A DNA stretch of 64,000 nt from Larix kaempferi. Its lineage: Eukaryota; Streptophyta; Pinopsida; Pinales; Pinaceae. Both the position numbers and the translations under genes were made by a program. Location: positions 2,790,001 through 2,854,000 of the forward strand of contig BSBM01000190.1 of the NCBI GenBank assembly GCA_027924585.1. The letters are read 5' to 3'. This document shows, one piece after another, positions 31,374-44,807 of the stretch. The notes under the pieces were generated by a model. That model saw only the letters and a program-made list of their open reading frames with translations. It was not told the DNA's origin and did no database searches. Position 1 is the first letter of the stretch. Each line of letters opens with the position of its first letter.

Positions 31374-32860
31374 ACGCAGCACGCCATACGCGTTCACTCT
31401 CCTGTTTTATCCCATAAATAGGTCACGTTGCGACACTTGGCATAAATATTTCTCAGAGAATCCATTTGAGGTCAGACCCATGGGGTTGTAAATATGACAG
31501 GTCGGGATATCACAAAAAAATGTTTTCAGACCTTGTGGATCGAAAAGTTCGGAGTTACACCCGAAACAATCAGGTACATATTTATGTCAAAACATAATTA
31601 TTTTTTAGCACATTCATTCATGGCTTTCGGAATTTAGGGTTTCGGAGAAAGTTGGAATTTTTGTAATCGGAGACTATGGATGAATGCTACTCATCAAAAT
31701 CGAAATTTAGAGACCAATATCAGAATTTTTGGTTGGGAAGACAGCCGAGCTTGATTAGACCCTAGTTCGGGACTTTGATCGGAAAAGTGGAAAATTAGGG
31801 CTTCTGCAAAAATGGAAATTTTTGAAATCTGTGACCACGGCTGGAACTCCTTAGAAAAATAGAATCTTAGAGATTTGGATTGAACCTTTTGATTGGGCAG
31901 AAGGGTGGGATTTATCAAACCCTAGTTCGGGGTCATGTCCAGTGAATCCGGAAGTTTCAAAGGCAAATTTGAGGGGTGAAACTTTGCAGATTTCAAATTA
32001 TGAGTATACCAGCTTGATCAACTCATCAAGGCGCATATTTCTATCCTTTCGGAAGTTTGAAATTCAAAGTTTGAATTTTTAGGGTTTCTCTGACAAACCC
32101 TAATCCAGCTCTAGATCCAGTTCCTGCAAATCAAGTGGATTAGGTTAATCCTAGAAGAGAATGGATTGGTCACCTGCATAAGTGAAGAAATTCCTATTTC
32201 AGAGGGAGATGAGGCTAAGGCCTTACATAAGAAGATTACAAGCAATCTCGATAGGTATGACTCATCCAGGTATGTTTCAAGATTTGTTCATGATTAAGTT
32301 TATGGTATGTTTGTCTTCATGTTATTACGGTTAATACAATCTTGATTAAATTTAGACTTGTCGTATCACCTTAATAAAATTATGAATGCACGATAGAAGA
32401 TATTCATTGATTAGGGTGTTAACACTTATGATTGTACTAATGCATTATGGTGTTGTGTGAGGTTTATGTTGTCCGCTAACATGAAAGGTACACCAAGAAA
32501 GACAAATCATGTTCTAGTTCAAGAACATATGATCATGATGACATGAGGACAAAGATTCATCCATTGTCACGAATCACTTAGAAGATCTATTTGAGAGGTA
32601 TGTATAACTTGGTTCTATAATGGTTAACCTATGATATATGCAGGTTACTAGCACAAGTCATTGAAGAGAACAACAAGACATCGTGTGGGTATGTTAGACA
32701 TAACTAGCTAACATACCAATCCAGGTATGTTTTTCCTGTATTAAGTTAGAATCCTACCTTGTGTTAGGATCCCTTATATAAGTATACTTGGTATGATTGG
32801 TTATCTTTATTCATAAAGCTATAAATGTCAGTAATTAAGGGTTTATGCATTTTATGTCTC
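31374..32860 (+). other. Copia-D interior between the two gypsy insertions
   Basis: This 1,487-bp fragment has stops in all frames and no domain I can recognise; it should correspond to the gag/protease part of Copia-D. Two diverged copies of a ~170-bp segment sharing GGAA(A)TTTTTG and ACCCTAGTTCGGG-like ends lie around 31640-31770 and 31810-31935. The last five bases, GTCTC (32856-32860), are the Gypsy-F target duplication. Confidence 0.65.
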
Positions 32861-34317
32861 TGTTGGCTGCTTTTCTGGGCAGACCCGGGTTTTAATGAAG
32901 CGCAGCAACAAAACCCCTTGGCGCACTGGCCCTCTCGGCAACGAGCTGCGCGGCAGCTCGAGGTCTCACCCGAAGTGGCTATGGGGGGTTAAGGAATCAG
33001 CTTTCCTTAACCGTGGTGACGCTGAGATTGTTCTATATATCTCCTTCTTCCTCAAATATCGGCGGTCGGACTTTCCCGCAGGCCTCGCGACGCCACTGCG
33101 CGGATGCCTTCCTTCCTGCAGACCCACTGCGCAGTCTCGTCCTCCGGGCGCGGAAGGCGCCTATTCCTTGCGTCGATGCGCTAAAATACCTCCTCGTCCT
33201 GCGCACTCATCGCAGTCACGCGAAGCTCGGTCGCTGCAGCGACAGCGTTCCACCACTACTTCTATACTTGGCGATTATAACAATAAAGGACCTTCCTAAA
33301 CTCACTCAAACAGTCGCAAAGATGATGCAAAAGATGTACACACAGGTAATGATCTTAAACAGTTATCATTCACGCAAACATTATAACAAGAAGATATATG
33401 TGAAGCTCATCTCCTCGAGGAAAACCACGTCCACGGGAGTGTTATATTAACCAGAAAATGATAGAGTTATACAATATGCTGCGCACACAGCTGCAGCCTT
33501 AGATATTTCCAGGAAACTCCATGCACACAGCTAGGAGCCCTTCTCTCAATCTAGTCTCCTCTCTATGGAGATTACAAAGGCACAGACGTCGACTCAGACT
33601 GTCTGGCAACTCAGGGATTAGCTCCTCGGCTATCCGATTTCCTCTCTAGTTCTACACACTGGGTAGAAAATACAGTGAAGGATAATCAACACATGATCTA
33701 TCCTTTAGACTGGCTATCTAACAGTCTAACATCTAACTCTCTAACTGAGTACTGTCTAACTCTCTCTAACTCTCCAACCGTCTACCCATTACAATTATTC
33801 ATATATATAGGTGGCCATGACGGTCACACCTTTACAAAACTGTGGGCCTTTCCCAACAGTGATTCCCAAAAACCCTAACCACGCACATGGCTAGGTGTAC
33901 TGTAGGCGCCGCTTGCAGTCACGTCGCCGCTTCCTGCAGGCTCCATGAATTCCGGCGCAGATTGTGGGTATGGGCGATCGTCCTTCGCCTTCAATGCTCT
34001 GGTCCGTTGCTCCTCCTTGATCCGAGCAACCATAACTTCTGTACTGAGCCTTTAAATGAGGGTAGCTGAGCCCTCTACTCCATCACCTTATTTATTATGG
34101 TAGCTGAGCCACCTTCATTCTTCGATGACGTGCGCGCGGGCTCCGCAATTTCTGGTCCGTGATCTGCGCTGAGATCATCCATCTGGCACCGTACTGCGCA
34201 CCGTCTCCTTCTTACCCAAAACTTAGTGCTTGTCCCAAAATTAGCACTTTCCTTCCATACTCGTGCTTTTTCCCAAAATTCGCAGCTTTTACTATAGCTG
34301 CGACCTTGGCCCCAACA
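32861..34317 (-). repeat. 3' LTR of Gypsy-F
   Basis: On the minus strand it starts TGTTGGGGCCAAGG (at 34317) and ends GCAGCCAACA (at 32861). The reverse TATA motif is at 33801-33809. The hairpins are at 32942-32960 and 32987-33012, with the same arms as in Gypsy-E. Confidence 0.94.
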
Positions 34318-34355
34318 GGCTCCCAACACTCACTTGTGGCTCGCCCTCGAGCCAC
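34318..34355 (-). promoter_or_regulatory. Hairpin and LTR-start duplicate upstream of 3' LTR (Gypsy-F)
   Basis: Read on the minus strand, the hairpin GTGGCTCG-AGGG-CGAGCCAC (34355-34336) is followed by TGTTGGGAGCC (34328-34318) and then the LTR start TGTTGGGGCC. This mirrors Gypsy-E and shows that the arrangement is a family trait. Confidence 0.6.
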
Positions 34356-36988
34356 TCGCACTAGCGCGTGGTGGCTTGATTTGCGCATCTGCTTTTGCTT
34401 GAGTCTCCGCGAATGTTTTCTTCCACTTCGCAATAGCGGAGTCCAATTCCTCAATACACTCGTCAGCTGTTTGCACCGTTTCTGCGGTTGCTTCATCTTT
34501 AGTGAAGGTATCAATGATCTCCTGAGATTCAGCAATCTCTTTGATTTTTGTCTCAACCTGGGCGACGATTTCAGCATACTCATCCATGAATGGCTGAATG
34601 CTGTTGGTGAGCTTCTCATCTTCAGTTCTGAGCTTGTGCAGTTGCTGCTGCATTTTGCGCACTTCGCCCATTTTCTTCATCTTTGGCAAGCCTGTTAAGG
34701 GCTTAGCTTCTTCATTCAGAACAGTGAGAGATTGTTCTGCAGCTTGCACCTGTTCTGACAGACCCACTTTAAAAGGGAGGTTCACAAGCTCTGTCCAAGC
34801 TTCCATAGCCTGGTTCATCAGATTCTTGGCTTCCTGTACTCGATCTTTCATCTGTGTGGAAGCTCTGCTCAGTGCTTCAAATTGTACCTGCGCATCATCC
34901 GTAAGCTGCGCGGCAACACGAGCTTCTAGCTCAGCAATCTGGGTTCTATGGTCCTCAGCCATAGCAACTATTTCTTGCTCCAGGGTTTTCACCCTTCCTC
35001 CAATAATTTGAACTTTTGCAACCAGAGGGAGGTCTGGTTGAATCTCGCAAGCCGGCAGTTCCTGGGCAATCTCTTCTATTGCGTTTCTGATGCCGGTGTC
35101 TTGCGCCTCATAGAGTGCAAGCTTCGCAGAGATATTCTTATGGCTTTCTTTCAGCTCTATCTCCTGCGATTGCAGTGGTTGGTTTGCCTGGAAAGTAGAG
35201 AGCTCTCTAGCTCTCAACTCAAGAGAAACTTTCTCCTGTACAAGCTGTAGAGTTTCTATAGGAATCAAAGACAAATTTATTTCTACAGGTCCAACTGTGC
35301 GTACCTGTAGTTCAGCTAGAGGATCTGGAAGTGTCATGCTGGTAGGCGGAATATGCACGACAGTGTGCCTTTCTGTGAGTTCTTCAACTCGCTCATCACT
35401 TGGAATTTCTTGTGGCGCCTGCGAAGTAGATGCTGGCGCATGGGTCTGTGCAATCCTTCCCGCGAGACCTTTCAATTCTACAAATTGTAAGTCTAGAGCA
35501 CTTCGGATGTGAGCATGCGTGTTCCTCATCTCACGAAATTGCTCTTTCAAGTATTTGTCGATCCCCGAGGGAATGGCCTCAGTGGGATGCGACACTTTCT
35601 GCTTCTTGGTGGCTGGTTCTGTTGAGCCTTCATCGCTTCTTTGCTCAGGGGCTTCCTTGCCCTTATCCTTCTCTTGCGCAGCGGCGGGTGGCATCGCAGG
35701 TGCGATGTCGGCTGCTGCTCTCCATTCGTCTGACCACGACTTAATGGTTTCTTCGACATCTTCTGTGGTCATCCTGTAAAGACCTAGCGCCCAGTCACCT
35801 GGAATGTCGCAAGGCCGAAGGTAAAGTTGATGGATGTTGGCAGTAAAAGCCAACTTCCCTTCATACAATGTGGCTGTCTCCTCGCTCAGCCTTGGCATAT
35901 CTTGTATGGTATCTCGGAGGAGATAGTAGTACTCAGAAAAGACAGCGCGATTCATCTTGCGCTTCGCGGGATTAGGGGAATCCCAGAGGTTGATGTAGCG
36001 CATGCCGGCAACCTCTCCTGCGCGGCGCGGAAGGAACTGAGTATTCGGGGGCTCCTTCCACCCGACGAGAGCGCATAAAATTAGAAGCCACGAAAAATGG
36101 AATGATTGGGCTGCATTGTCCTGCACATTCAGGCAATCAGCCAAAAAAAGAATTCAGCAGGAAGAGAGACCAGTTGTACTGTTCTCCCTCCGCAGCTGCG
36201 ATAGCGAGCTCCACGACAGCTCCAGTAACTTCTTTTGGTCGGCACTTTGTGAGAAGTCTGCCTGCAAGCATACTTCCTGTGAAGCGAAGTGCCTCATCTT
36301 CTACTGTCGTGAGGTCATAAGCCCGACCTCCTCTTGTCAAGTTATATTTCTGGACCAGCTTTGCAGCCAATTTTCGGTCCTTGTCCTTTCCCACAAAATG
36401 GATATTGGGATCCTTACCAACCTTAGATAGACCGGTGATGCAGTGTATCAAATCAACATTTAGATCAATTGGCCTCCCGAGCCAAAGGTAACCTCCATGA
36501 ACGCAGGATAGCAGTGTTTTAACGACTGCGTTCACTTCATTGCTACGCCCAAAGTGCGGTAGCTTCAACAAATTCAAGAGTCCAGGGCGCTCAAGATTTG
36601 CTGCAAATCCCTTCGGGATAAACTCGTCAACTTTTCTGGTGGGATTATGCACTATATCCAGATATCGGTCCAACTGGAACTGAGGATATGTCTTATAGTC
36701 TCCAAGGTTAAAATCAGAGAATTTAACCAATGGAATGTTTCCCAATAGTTGGCCTTCTACCCGCACACTAGCCGGTAGTGGCGGTAGCGGAATTGGATAC
36801 TTTGCATTCTTCGGAATCTGTACATCCGGCGCATCATCTGGATGCGGCGGAATATAGTTCACCATAGACGCGAGCGGCTCTGGAACAGGTTCCTCTGGCT
36901 GCTGCTGAGATGCTCTTGTGCCTGGAGATGTTCTGGGATCAGTAGCACCAGGGTGTACATAGGTCGAAGCCGTCACCGGAGTGGCCAT
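34330..36988 (-). pseudogene. ORF3 of Gypsy-F, one frameshift
   Basis: The frame starts at ATG 36988-36986 and ends at 34330. It aligns with the Gypsy-E ORF3 throughout. The single lesion is one extra base in a seven-A run at 36143-36149 (+ strand), about codon 281, which shifts the frame and splits the gene. The coiled-coil C-terminal half, the K-K-Q-K patch and the globular domain are all present and contain no nonsense codon. The good preservation of so long a frame argues that ORF3 was under selection in the family. Confidence 0.85.
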
Positions 36989-37227
36989 GCCGAAATCTAA
37001 GCCTCGGCGTAGAAATTGACGAACAACTTCTTCAGTCGATAAATTCTCCGTCGTGAACCAATGTAGATAACAAAACTCTGGACAGCAAATGGCGGACCTG
37101 CGTAGGGTATGGATGCTGAAAACAAGGGAAAATACTCTGCACACTCGGCTCTGAAAACAATAATTTAGATCTTCAAACACAACTATGCAACTCGAGACAG
37201 TAACCCGAAAATGATACAAGTGTGAGG

Positions 37228-37235
37228 TATTTATA
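37228..37235 (-). promoter_or_regulatory. Candidate internal TATA box upstream of ORF3 (Gypsy-F)
   Basis: TATAAATA on the minus strand, about 240 bp upstream of the ORF3 ATG, is in the same context as in Gypsy-E. The 3' splice-site-like GTTTTCAG motifs end at 37151 and 37116. Confidence 0.45.
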
Positions 37236-37805
37236 GCCAGCGGGGATAGTAAATGCGACCAAGTGGGGTTACTTAGCTGTAGGCGGCTATACGTGAGTTG
37301 ACAACACGCTATCGTTCTCGCCATAGCGGTGCATTTATTGTGATTGACGGGCTCTGACATCCTTCCGGGAGAAGCTAATGCTTTCGGCGCCTGAGTTAAA
37401 TGCAAATATTTCGGAGATTAAGCCGAATCCGTTAGAACGGCTAGAATTAAATAGCGGCCTTATCCTTCATTTATTCAAACGCGGCTACATAACTGCTGTA
37501 ATTCAAAATTTCCGGCGGGTCATTTCAACTTAGGAAACTGTGCCTCTATGGGTCCACAACAAAACTTTTTCAAGCGGCAATTTATCAAAGGGAACTCCGC
37601 AAGAGCGATAGCTCAACGGTCCAAAAACAAAACTTCGCCAGAGCGCACCGATAAGCTCTCTTCAAGCAATTTTTATTCAGGATGCGCGGATATTTCAAGG
37701 AACTGCGCAGGAAGCTGGAAACTGAGGGTGTGTCGCAGCTTCCGTGTAGACTGAATGCGATGTCTCTTTCAACTACACTGGACATCTGCACTCTTGAGCA
37801 ATATA

Positions 37806-40800
37806 TTATGTCGACAGGGCGGAGTGGCCGTCGCAATAAAGCTTAAGCCGACTCCCGTTTATCATTGTAGGTAGTAATTCTCCATCCAGCTTCGCAAGCT
37901 GAACTGCGCCTCCGTCTGTTATTTTTATTACCTGAAAAGGGCCTAACCAATGCACGCGAAACTTGCCTGGAAACTTGATGAATTTACTATCATAAAGGAG
38001 TACCAAGTCTCCTTCTTCAAAGTGCTTATGCTTAATGTGCCTGTCGTGCCAAGCTTTCTGTCTTGCCTTCTGTACCTGTTGATGAAATCCGGCCAAAAGT
38101 CTGTCTTCTTCTAAGGCAAGCAGTTGCGAAAGTCTTTCATTCATAGTATCAGGATCTGCCATTTCTGTAATTTGCGCAATTCGGAGACTGGGAACAATGT
38201 ATTCCATGGGCATAACTGCTTCTTGTCCATACACCAAGCTGAAAGGTGTGTGACCTGTTAGTTTCTTGCAAGTGGTTCTGTAAGCCCATAATACAGCTGT
38301 GACTCTAAGGTCCCAATCATCTCTTTGTTGATTACAGATCTTCGTCTGGGCATTCTCAAGGATCTTATTGAATGCTTCCACCGTACCATTAGCTTGAGGA
38401 TGGTAGGGTGTACTCTTATGGTGATTCATTTGAAATTCTTCAGTGAGGGCCTCTATAGTCTCATTGAGGAAATGTGTACCTTGATCACTCATGAGGATCA
38501 CTGGGCATCCAAACCTAGTGATAATGTTCTCGAAAATGAACTGCGCGGCAGTAGCAGCGTCGCAGTTCTTAACTGGCTTCACCTCAGCCCATCTGGTGAG
38601 GTATTCAGTAGCTATAATGATATATCTTGCGCCAGTTCTTTTTCCTGGTGGGTTAATAGGTCCTACAAAGTCAATGGCCCATTTATCAAAAGCACGCAGT
38701 GTGATCTGGGGTCTTAGCGGCATTTCATCTCTCCTTGAGGGTTTTCCTGTTCGCTGGCACACATCGCAACATTTACAGAATTCCTTAGTATCCTTGTGCA
38801 ATGTCGGCCACCAAAGACCTGCGGCTAATATCTTTTGCGCAGTCGGCTTTCCTGCGAAATGGCCTCCTGCGGTACCTGAATGCGCTTCTGCGATGATAGA
38901 GCTATTTTCATGTGGTAAGATACATCTGCGCAAAATTTCGTCAGGGCCCAACTTATAAAGCTGGCCTGCTATCAAAGTGAAGTCTGCGGCTCTGACAACA
39001 AGTTGCTTCTTTTGCTGGATTGTAAACTCAGCCGGCGCTTGTCCGATAGTGAGAAACTCAAGAATATCAGAATAATATTCGTCTGCTGCTTGGATAGAAA
39101 ACAACTGTGCGTTAGGCAGATTGTCCTCGAGACTTGTAGGTTCCTCTCCTGACTCTATCCTGGATAGATGGTCAGGGCCTGCATTCAATCTGCCTGGTTT
39201 TACAATAACCTCAAAATCATATTCCTGAAAAAGCAGTAGCCATCTGCAAATTCTTCCTCCTAATACTGGTTTATTGACCAAATATTTCAAAGCAGAATGA
39301 TCAGTATACATTTTAAAGTGAGCTCCTAACAGGTAGTGTCTGAATTTCTATAGGGCATACACCATAGCTAGTCCTTCCCTTTCTGTAGTGGTGTAATTCT
39401 TCTCAGCTGTAGATAGCTTTCTGCTGGAGTAAGCAATTGGGTGGTCAATACTTCCTTCTCCAGACTGTGTAAGCACGATTCCTAATGCTATGGAAGAAGC
39501 ATCAACATGAACATGAAAAGGTTTTCTCCAGTCCGGGAAAACTAGAATAGGCGCTGTGATCATCTTTTCTTTAAGTGTGTCCAAGCTCTGTTGGCATTCT
39601 TCTGTCCAGTGGAACTTCGAATCCTTCTTCAGCAATCTTTCCATAGGCGCTGTGATCCTTGCATATCCTTTGATGAATTTTCTGTAGTATCCTGTATGTC
39701 CCAATGTAGTGCGCAATTGCTTAACTGAGTTGGGCGCAGGTAAATTAGCAATGATGGCAACCTTCGCAGGATCCATCAGAAGTCCTTGTCTGCATACAAT
39801 ATGTCCCAACAAAATACCAAAGGGCGCACAAAATATACATTTTTTCAAGTTAAGGGAAATCTGATGCTGTCTACATTTTTCTAGCATCATGCGCAGATTC
39901 GCAATATGGTTCTTTAGTAAACCAAATACAGTCCAGTCATCAAAATAGACTTCTAAAAACTTGTGGATAAATTCTTTAAAAACAGCAACAACAACTCTAG
40001 AGAAGATAGCAGGTGCGTTTTTAAGACCAAAGGGCATTACCGTATACTGGAATGAGCCCCATTCAGTTGCAAAAGTAGTCTTGTGGCGGTCGTCCGGATG
40101 GATTCTAATCTGATGATATCCCGAAAATCCATCAGTGAAAGAGTAAGCTTCTTGTCCTCCAACATTATCAAGTACTTCATCTGTGAAAGGAGTGGGAAAT
40201 GGATCGTGCGCTGATGCATCATTGAGTTTGGGCAAGTCGACACAAATTCTTATTTCACCTTTCGTTTTCTTTTCTTGGACCACCATAGGACTAATCCAAT
40301 CGCTTTCCTCTACTGGTTCAATAATACCTGCTGCAAGCATCTTATCAATTTCTTCTTTGACTTTTTCTTTGTAGCGCGGGTTCAACCTGTATGGGCGCTG
40401 CTTTACTGGCTTGGCATCTGGTTTCAGAGGTATGCGCATCACTCCTAAGTCTCCTAGGATGCCTTTCATTTCTGTGAACTTGGTAGGAAAGATATCCTGG
40501 TAGTCACGTAATAAATCTGAAACATGCGCAACAGTTTCATCATCCCAATAATCTCCTATAGAAGCAAACTTTGGGTCAGCTTCTGTACCAATGTTAACTT
40601 TCTTGAGCTTGACGTGTTCTGTGATGGCAGGAATATCAAGCTCAGGACCTTCAATATTGCACGTCCCTTCTGATTCTGGGATATTGATGTTGCGAGGATC
40701 GTCCTCCTCATCTTCAGCGGTGAAGTTATAACATTCCAGGGCATGTTCTATCTGGACAGCCCAATCTGGTTGGGAATATTCTGTTACTGGATAGTGTTCA

Positions 40801-43800
40801 AATACCTTCTTTCTAATACACTTCAAAGCCTGATCAATGCTTGGATGTTCTGACTCAAAGATGAAGGTAAGTTGAAAGCTTTCTATCATAAGAGCCCAAG
40901 TAAGAGTGCCTTTGCGCAATTCTGTTTCAGTATACCAATTCCTTGGAATTGTATCCAATGTGTGGATGAATTGGTGAACCCATTCATCTTCCAGAATATC
41001 TGACCATTGCTGAATACATGCTTCAATGTGTGACCTGGGGTCACTCTGTCCTTCATATTTGCGTAGCGCTTCGGCTGTGGTGTCCTGAAATCTGCGCAGT
41101 ATCAATCTGCGACAGTCTTTCCATGTATGAATATTCTCCTTATGCGCAATCCACCATCTTGCGGGTGTAGCGCGCAATGCTACATCCAGTGCCTGTATGC
41201 GCTGCTGTTCTGGAAGGTTTTGTTCATATTCCTGTATGAATTTAGTTACTTCAGTTAAGCCATCAAAAGTTGGAGTGTCAGTTAATTCTGTGCCAATCCA
41301 TCGAATGGATTTAGTCATCATGGCGCAACGTCTTGCAGAAACCTCATGTAGACGATTCTGCCAGTTTTCCAATCCTGCATCTGAGTCTGATGTGCACGAG
41401 CTATCACATCGCCAGCTGATATGGCCATCTGCCGTGGGGTTGACATAGTCACTGTGGTTAGTGGTCATCTGGTACAAGCTTTCCATGTGGCGCGCTTCCT
41501 CTTCTGCGCGAATGGGTTCTATATATCTTGGTCCTTGAATAGGATCAAGAGGTGCGATGACCCTGATCTGGTCATCCTCAAAGGTCATCTGTCTTTTCTT
41601 CAGGTTAATGACAGCCAAATTATCAAATGCCCAGTCTATTCCTAACAGCGCTGGGTATGGTCTACTATCATCCATAATTTTGATTACTTCAAAATATGCA
41701 GAGCTTCTTACTCCTTCAATATCAATAGGTACATTGGGTAATCTGCCCAATGGAGAGACTCGTTGCTGATTTGCGAGTCTTAGCTGGATAGGGGATCTTG
41801 TAAGCTGAGGGCTTCCCATCTGTTCCCATGTCTGCATAGTGAGAACATTGGCTTCTGAGCCCAAATCTAACATGACTTCATCCATTTCAAATGTTCCAAT
41901 CTGTGCTGTGAGCCTCATCTCTTTTCCAGTTCTAATGTGACTCCTAATCTGGTGAACAGCACGCTGCGGTGTGTTCGTCGAAGCAGAGTGTTGGCACTGA
42001 TCCAACAGGTGTTGGAGTTCTAGAGTTGCTTTTTCATTGCGCAACAGTTTTAAACATTGTCGCAGGAATGCTTGAACACTGCCTAGTGCATGCTCCTCAT
42101 CATCATCAGGCCTTCCAGCTGTAGTGGCCTGTTCTTGTACCAGGTTTTCTTGTCTTAGCACTTGCGATCTACTAATGTTCTGCGGAATTGCGGCAGAACT
42201 TGAAGCTCTCGGATCTGAGAAATACTCTTGAGCTTGCTTAAATGCTTCTTTTTGCTTCTGCAGGTTAAGTGGGGCTGGTTTAATGTTAGCGCGGCGCACC
42301 CATTGCGTCGCTTGCTTTCCCGTTCCCATCTCTTGCGCACCAGTGGTTGCCCCACTGCGTGTCACTATATTAACTGTAGGGTCTGGTTCTCTTTTTTCTG
42401 CTCCAATCAACTGAATATTCTGATTGACCTGTGGTGTCTTTGCTTGCATCTTAGCCTGTAACTGAGGGCATTCTTCAATGATATGGTCAGAAGATTTACA
42501 ATACCTGCAGAGGGTTGTAGGATTTTGGCAATCCCTAGCAAAATGACCTTGTGTTCCGCAATTATAACAAGTGATCTGTCCTCTTCCGCGACCAAAATTT
42601 GTTTTGCGTCCGCGTCCTCTATAATTTGCTGCTCGGGCGTCCCGAGTTTGGTCATACGGTGGACCTGCTGTGGGTCCTTGTGTCTCTGCTTGTACCCTAT
42701 AAACATCATGCTTTCTTTCTATCATAAGATCATATGCTCTACAATTGTTCTCATCATGACCTACTGATTTACAGAAATTACAATATAGATTCTTTGGGGT
42801 TTGTACATATTTCTGGAGTAAGTGACATTCTTGTGGTCGATGACCTCTAGTTCTACAGATTTCACACCAAGGCCCTTGTGCCTGTGGTAAAGGATTAGGT
42901 GCTCCAGTTACAATATAGTCTATGAAAACGGGACAATGGTCCTTTGAATGACCTTGGGCTTTACATTTTGTACACCAAATTTCTTCCTTAATCTCCTTGC
43001 CTTTCTTAATATCATGCACTTGCAAGGTTAAGTTTGCTAATTGGTTCTGTAAATGCGCAACATCGTTGCTTGTTCCTGCAATTGGCGAAGCTTCTAGTTT
43101 CATAGCCATTTCTAGAGCTTGTTCCTGAGTATTGAGATTCTGTTGCATAAGAGGAAGTCTAATGTGTGGGAGCAGCGCAGCAATGAACCATTCTTTATGT
43201 TGCTGTGGTGCAAACTCGAAGCTTACTTGATCTATCAAGGCTTTGAACTTCTGGTCAAAGTCCCATACTGATTCTGTAGGTAACTGTTTGATGTCTTTGA
43301 GCTCTGTTATACACTGTGATTCTGATTTAGGTTTCTTAAATTCCTGAATCATAGCATTTCTTACCTCAGCAAGCGTCCTATTCTGTGCTGCTGAGTATTT
43401 CATGAACCAAGTCAAGGCTCTTTCTCTTAGTGTGGTTGCTAACTGAACCAGTTTAACAGCATCGTCATTAATTTGCTTAATTGTCCAAATGGCTTCACAT
43501 AAGAACCAGTGCTGCTCAGGGTCTTCTATCCCTGTTCCTCTAAAAGTTGGTAGCTTCATGTCATCACCCATCCTTCTTGCGCGGGTTTGAGGTGGAGGTA
43601 CTGTAGCAGTGCCTCCGGGATGGTTAAACAAAGGTGGTACAGAGGTACTAGAAGTACCGTGTGGGCTACTAGAAGGTGTTACTGTAGGATTATACTGAGC
43701 TCCGTCTGGTTTTTGCGGTGTAAAGGGGTAATAAGGGATATGAGCACTCCCTTGTCTTTCTATATGGCTTGCTCTAGGGACTTGGCTATCGTCTGGGCTA

Positions 43801-43895
43801 GACTCAAAAGAATATTGGTCAAGGCCTACTTTATATCGTTTTCCACTACGAGTGCAACCAATAACTTCAGGATCACTATCAGAATCTACGGACAT
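37806..43895 (-). pseudogene. gag-pol polyprotein of Gypsy-F with one nonsense codon
   Basis: A frame of 2,030 codons is interrupted only by TAG at 39350-39348, where Gypsy-E has CAG, inside the RNase H domain. It encodes capsid, five complete CX2CX4HX4C knuckles, the D-L-G-S protease, RT with Y-F-D-D, RNase H, an integrase with HHCC and D-D-E residues, and the G-P-F module. The fourth knuckle keeps its last Cys, unlike Gypsy-E. The reading frame is continuous from gag through integrase, so no frameshift is needed for pol. The copy could have been active until recently. Confidence 0.96.
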
Positions 43896-43907
43896 TACTT
43901 GTCTATG

Positions 43908-44393
43908 CTATTCATCAGAAGCAATACATAGCTTTCCTTTTTCATACAGAAGCATTTTAATCCATAAGTTCAGAGAATTTAAGAACTTACCTCTGTGTAC
44001 TTGGAAGAAACTCCTCTCAGCTTCACTGAAACTCTTTCTTGTATCGACTGCAAATTCGGTAATGAAACCTTCCAGTAGACTATTCAACCAAAAGTCTACT
44101 GCGCGGGAAACAGAATTGTCGATCCGCTTCACAATACTGACTAGCTCAGGCGTCCACGTGACGGGTCGATCAACATGCAGCGTAGGTCTAGAATCTGCTA
44201 ACTTGGCTATCCAAGCGTGTAACTCCAATGCAAACGTAACAAAGAAAATTTCGTAAAGGTCAGCATAAATATACTTCTGTAACCAGTCTTCTGTTTGAAA
44301 CGTAAGGCTTCTATTTTCTTGTTCAGCGAACTCTTTAGCCTTTAAATCAAACCAATCTCCAATTTCTTTAGCTGTAGGATTCCAGTAACACAT
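43908..44393 (-). CDS. ORF0 of Gypsy-F, intact leader protein
   Basis: An open frame of 161 codons ends in TAG (43910-43908), 12 bp before the gag ATG and in the gag frame. It matches Gypsy-E ORF0 with scattered substitutions and keeps its full length. No known domain is visible: no knuckle, no signal peptide, and a predominantly helical, acidic and aromatic composition. The 5' splice-site-like AGAG|GTAAGT is conserved (exon end at 43991). It is either a matrix-like N-terminal part of gag reached by stop read-through or an independent small protein. Confidence 0.75.
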   Translation of the reverse strand: MCYWNPTAKEIGDWFDLKAKEFAEQENRSLTFQTEDWLQKYIYADLYEIFFVTFALELHAWIAKLADSRPTLHVDRPVTWTPELVSIVKRIDNSVSRAVDFWLNSLLEGFITEFAVDTRKSFSEAERSFFQVHRGKFLNSLNLWIKMLLYEKGKLCIASDE

Positions 44394-44494
44394 TTGTTAA
44401 CTGAGCAAGTCTCAGTGTAACAGAACCTTATGTTGTCTTCAGCAACAATCTCAGATGTCGCGTAACTAGTAAGTCTTACAGCAACAAGTCGCAA

Positions 44495-44805
44495 GGCAAA
44501 GGAATCATTTGTTGGCTCAATCAACAGGGTTCAAAGACATGGAAGTAATGTGATCAAAAAGTCATAAGGCAACGGAACCATTTGTTGGCTCCTCAATCTC
44601 GCGCGTTTCCAAAATAACAAGTCTCACAACAGCAAGTCGCAAGGCAACGGAACCATTTGTTGGCTCCTCAATCTCGCGTGTCGCCAAAATAACAAGTCTC
44701 ACAACAGCAAGTCGCAAGGCAACGGAACCATTTGTTGGCTCCTCAATCTCGCGCGTCGCCAAAATAACAAGTCTCACAACAGCAAGTCGCAAGGCAACGG
44801 AACCA
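44495..44805 (-). repeat. Tandem primer-binding-site array of Gypsy-F (tRNA-Glu type)
   Basis: On the minus strand TGGTTCCGTTGCC occurs exactly at 44805-44793 (two bases from the LTR), 44730-44718, 44655-44643 and 44580-44568, with a strict 75-bp period. A diverged fifth copy is at 44507-44495. Each unit carries the LTR-end-like CCAACAAA, the primer site, GCGACTTGCTGTTGTGAG and a GCGACGCGCGAGATTGAGGAG-like tail. Gypsy-E has the same elements in a different spacing, so the array is rearranged between copies. Confidence 0.88.
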
Positions 44806-44807
44806 TT

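Noticed and set aside
44495-44807. Regular 75-bp direct repeats resembling a CRISPR array
   Set aside because: The repeats and intervening sequence are both conserved (no unique spacers), the copies are tRNA primer sites in a plant retroelement, and CRISPR does not occur in nuclear plant DNA.
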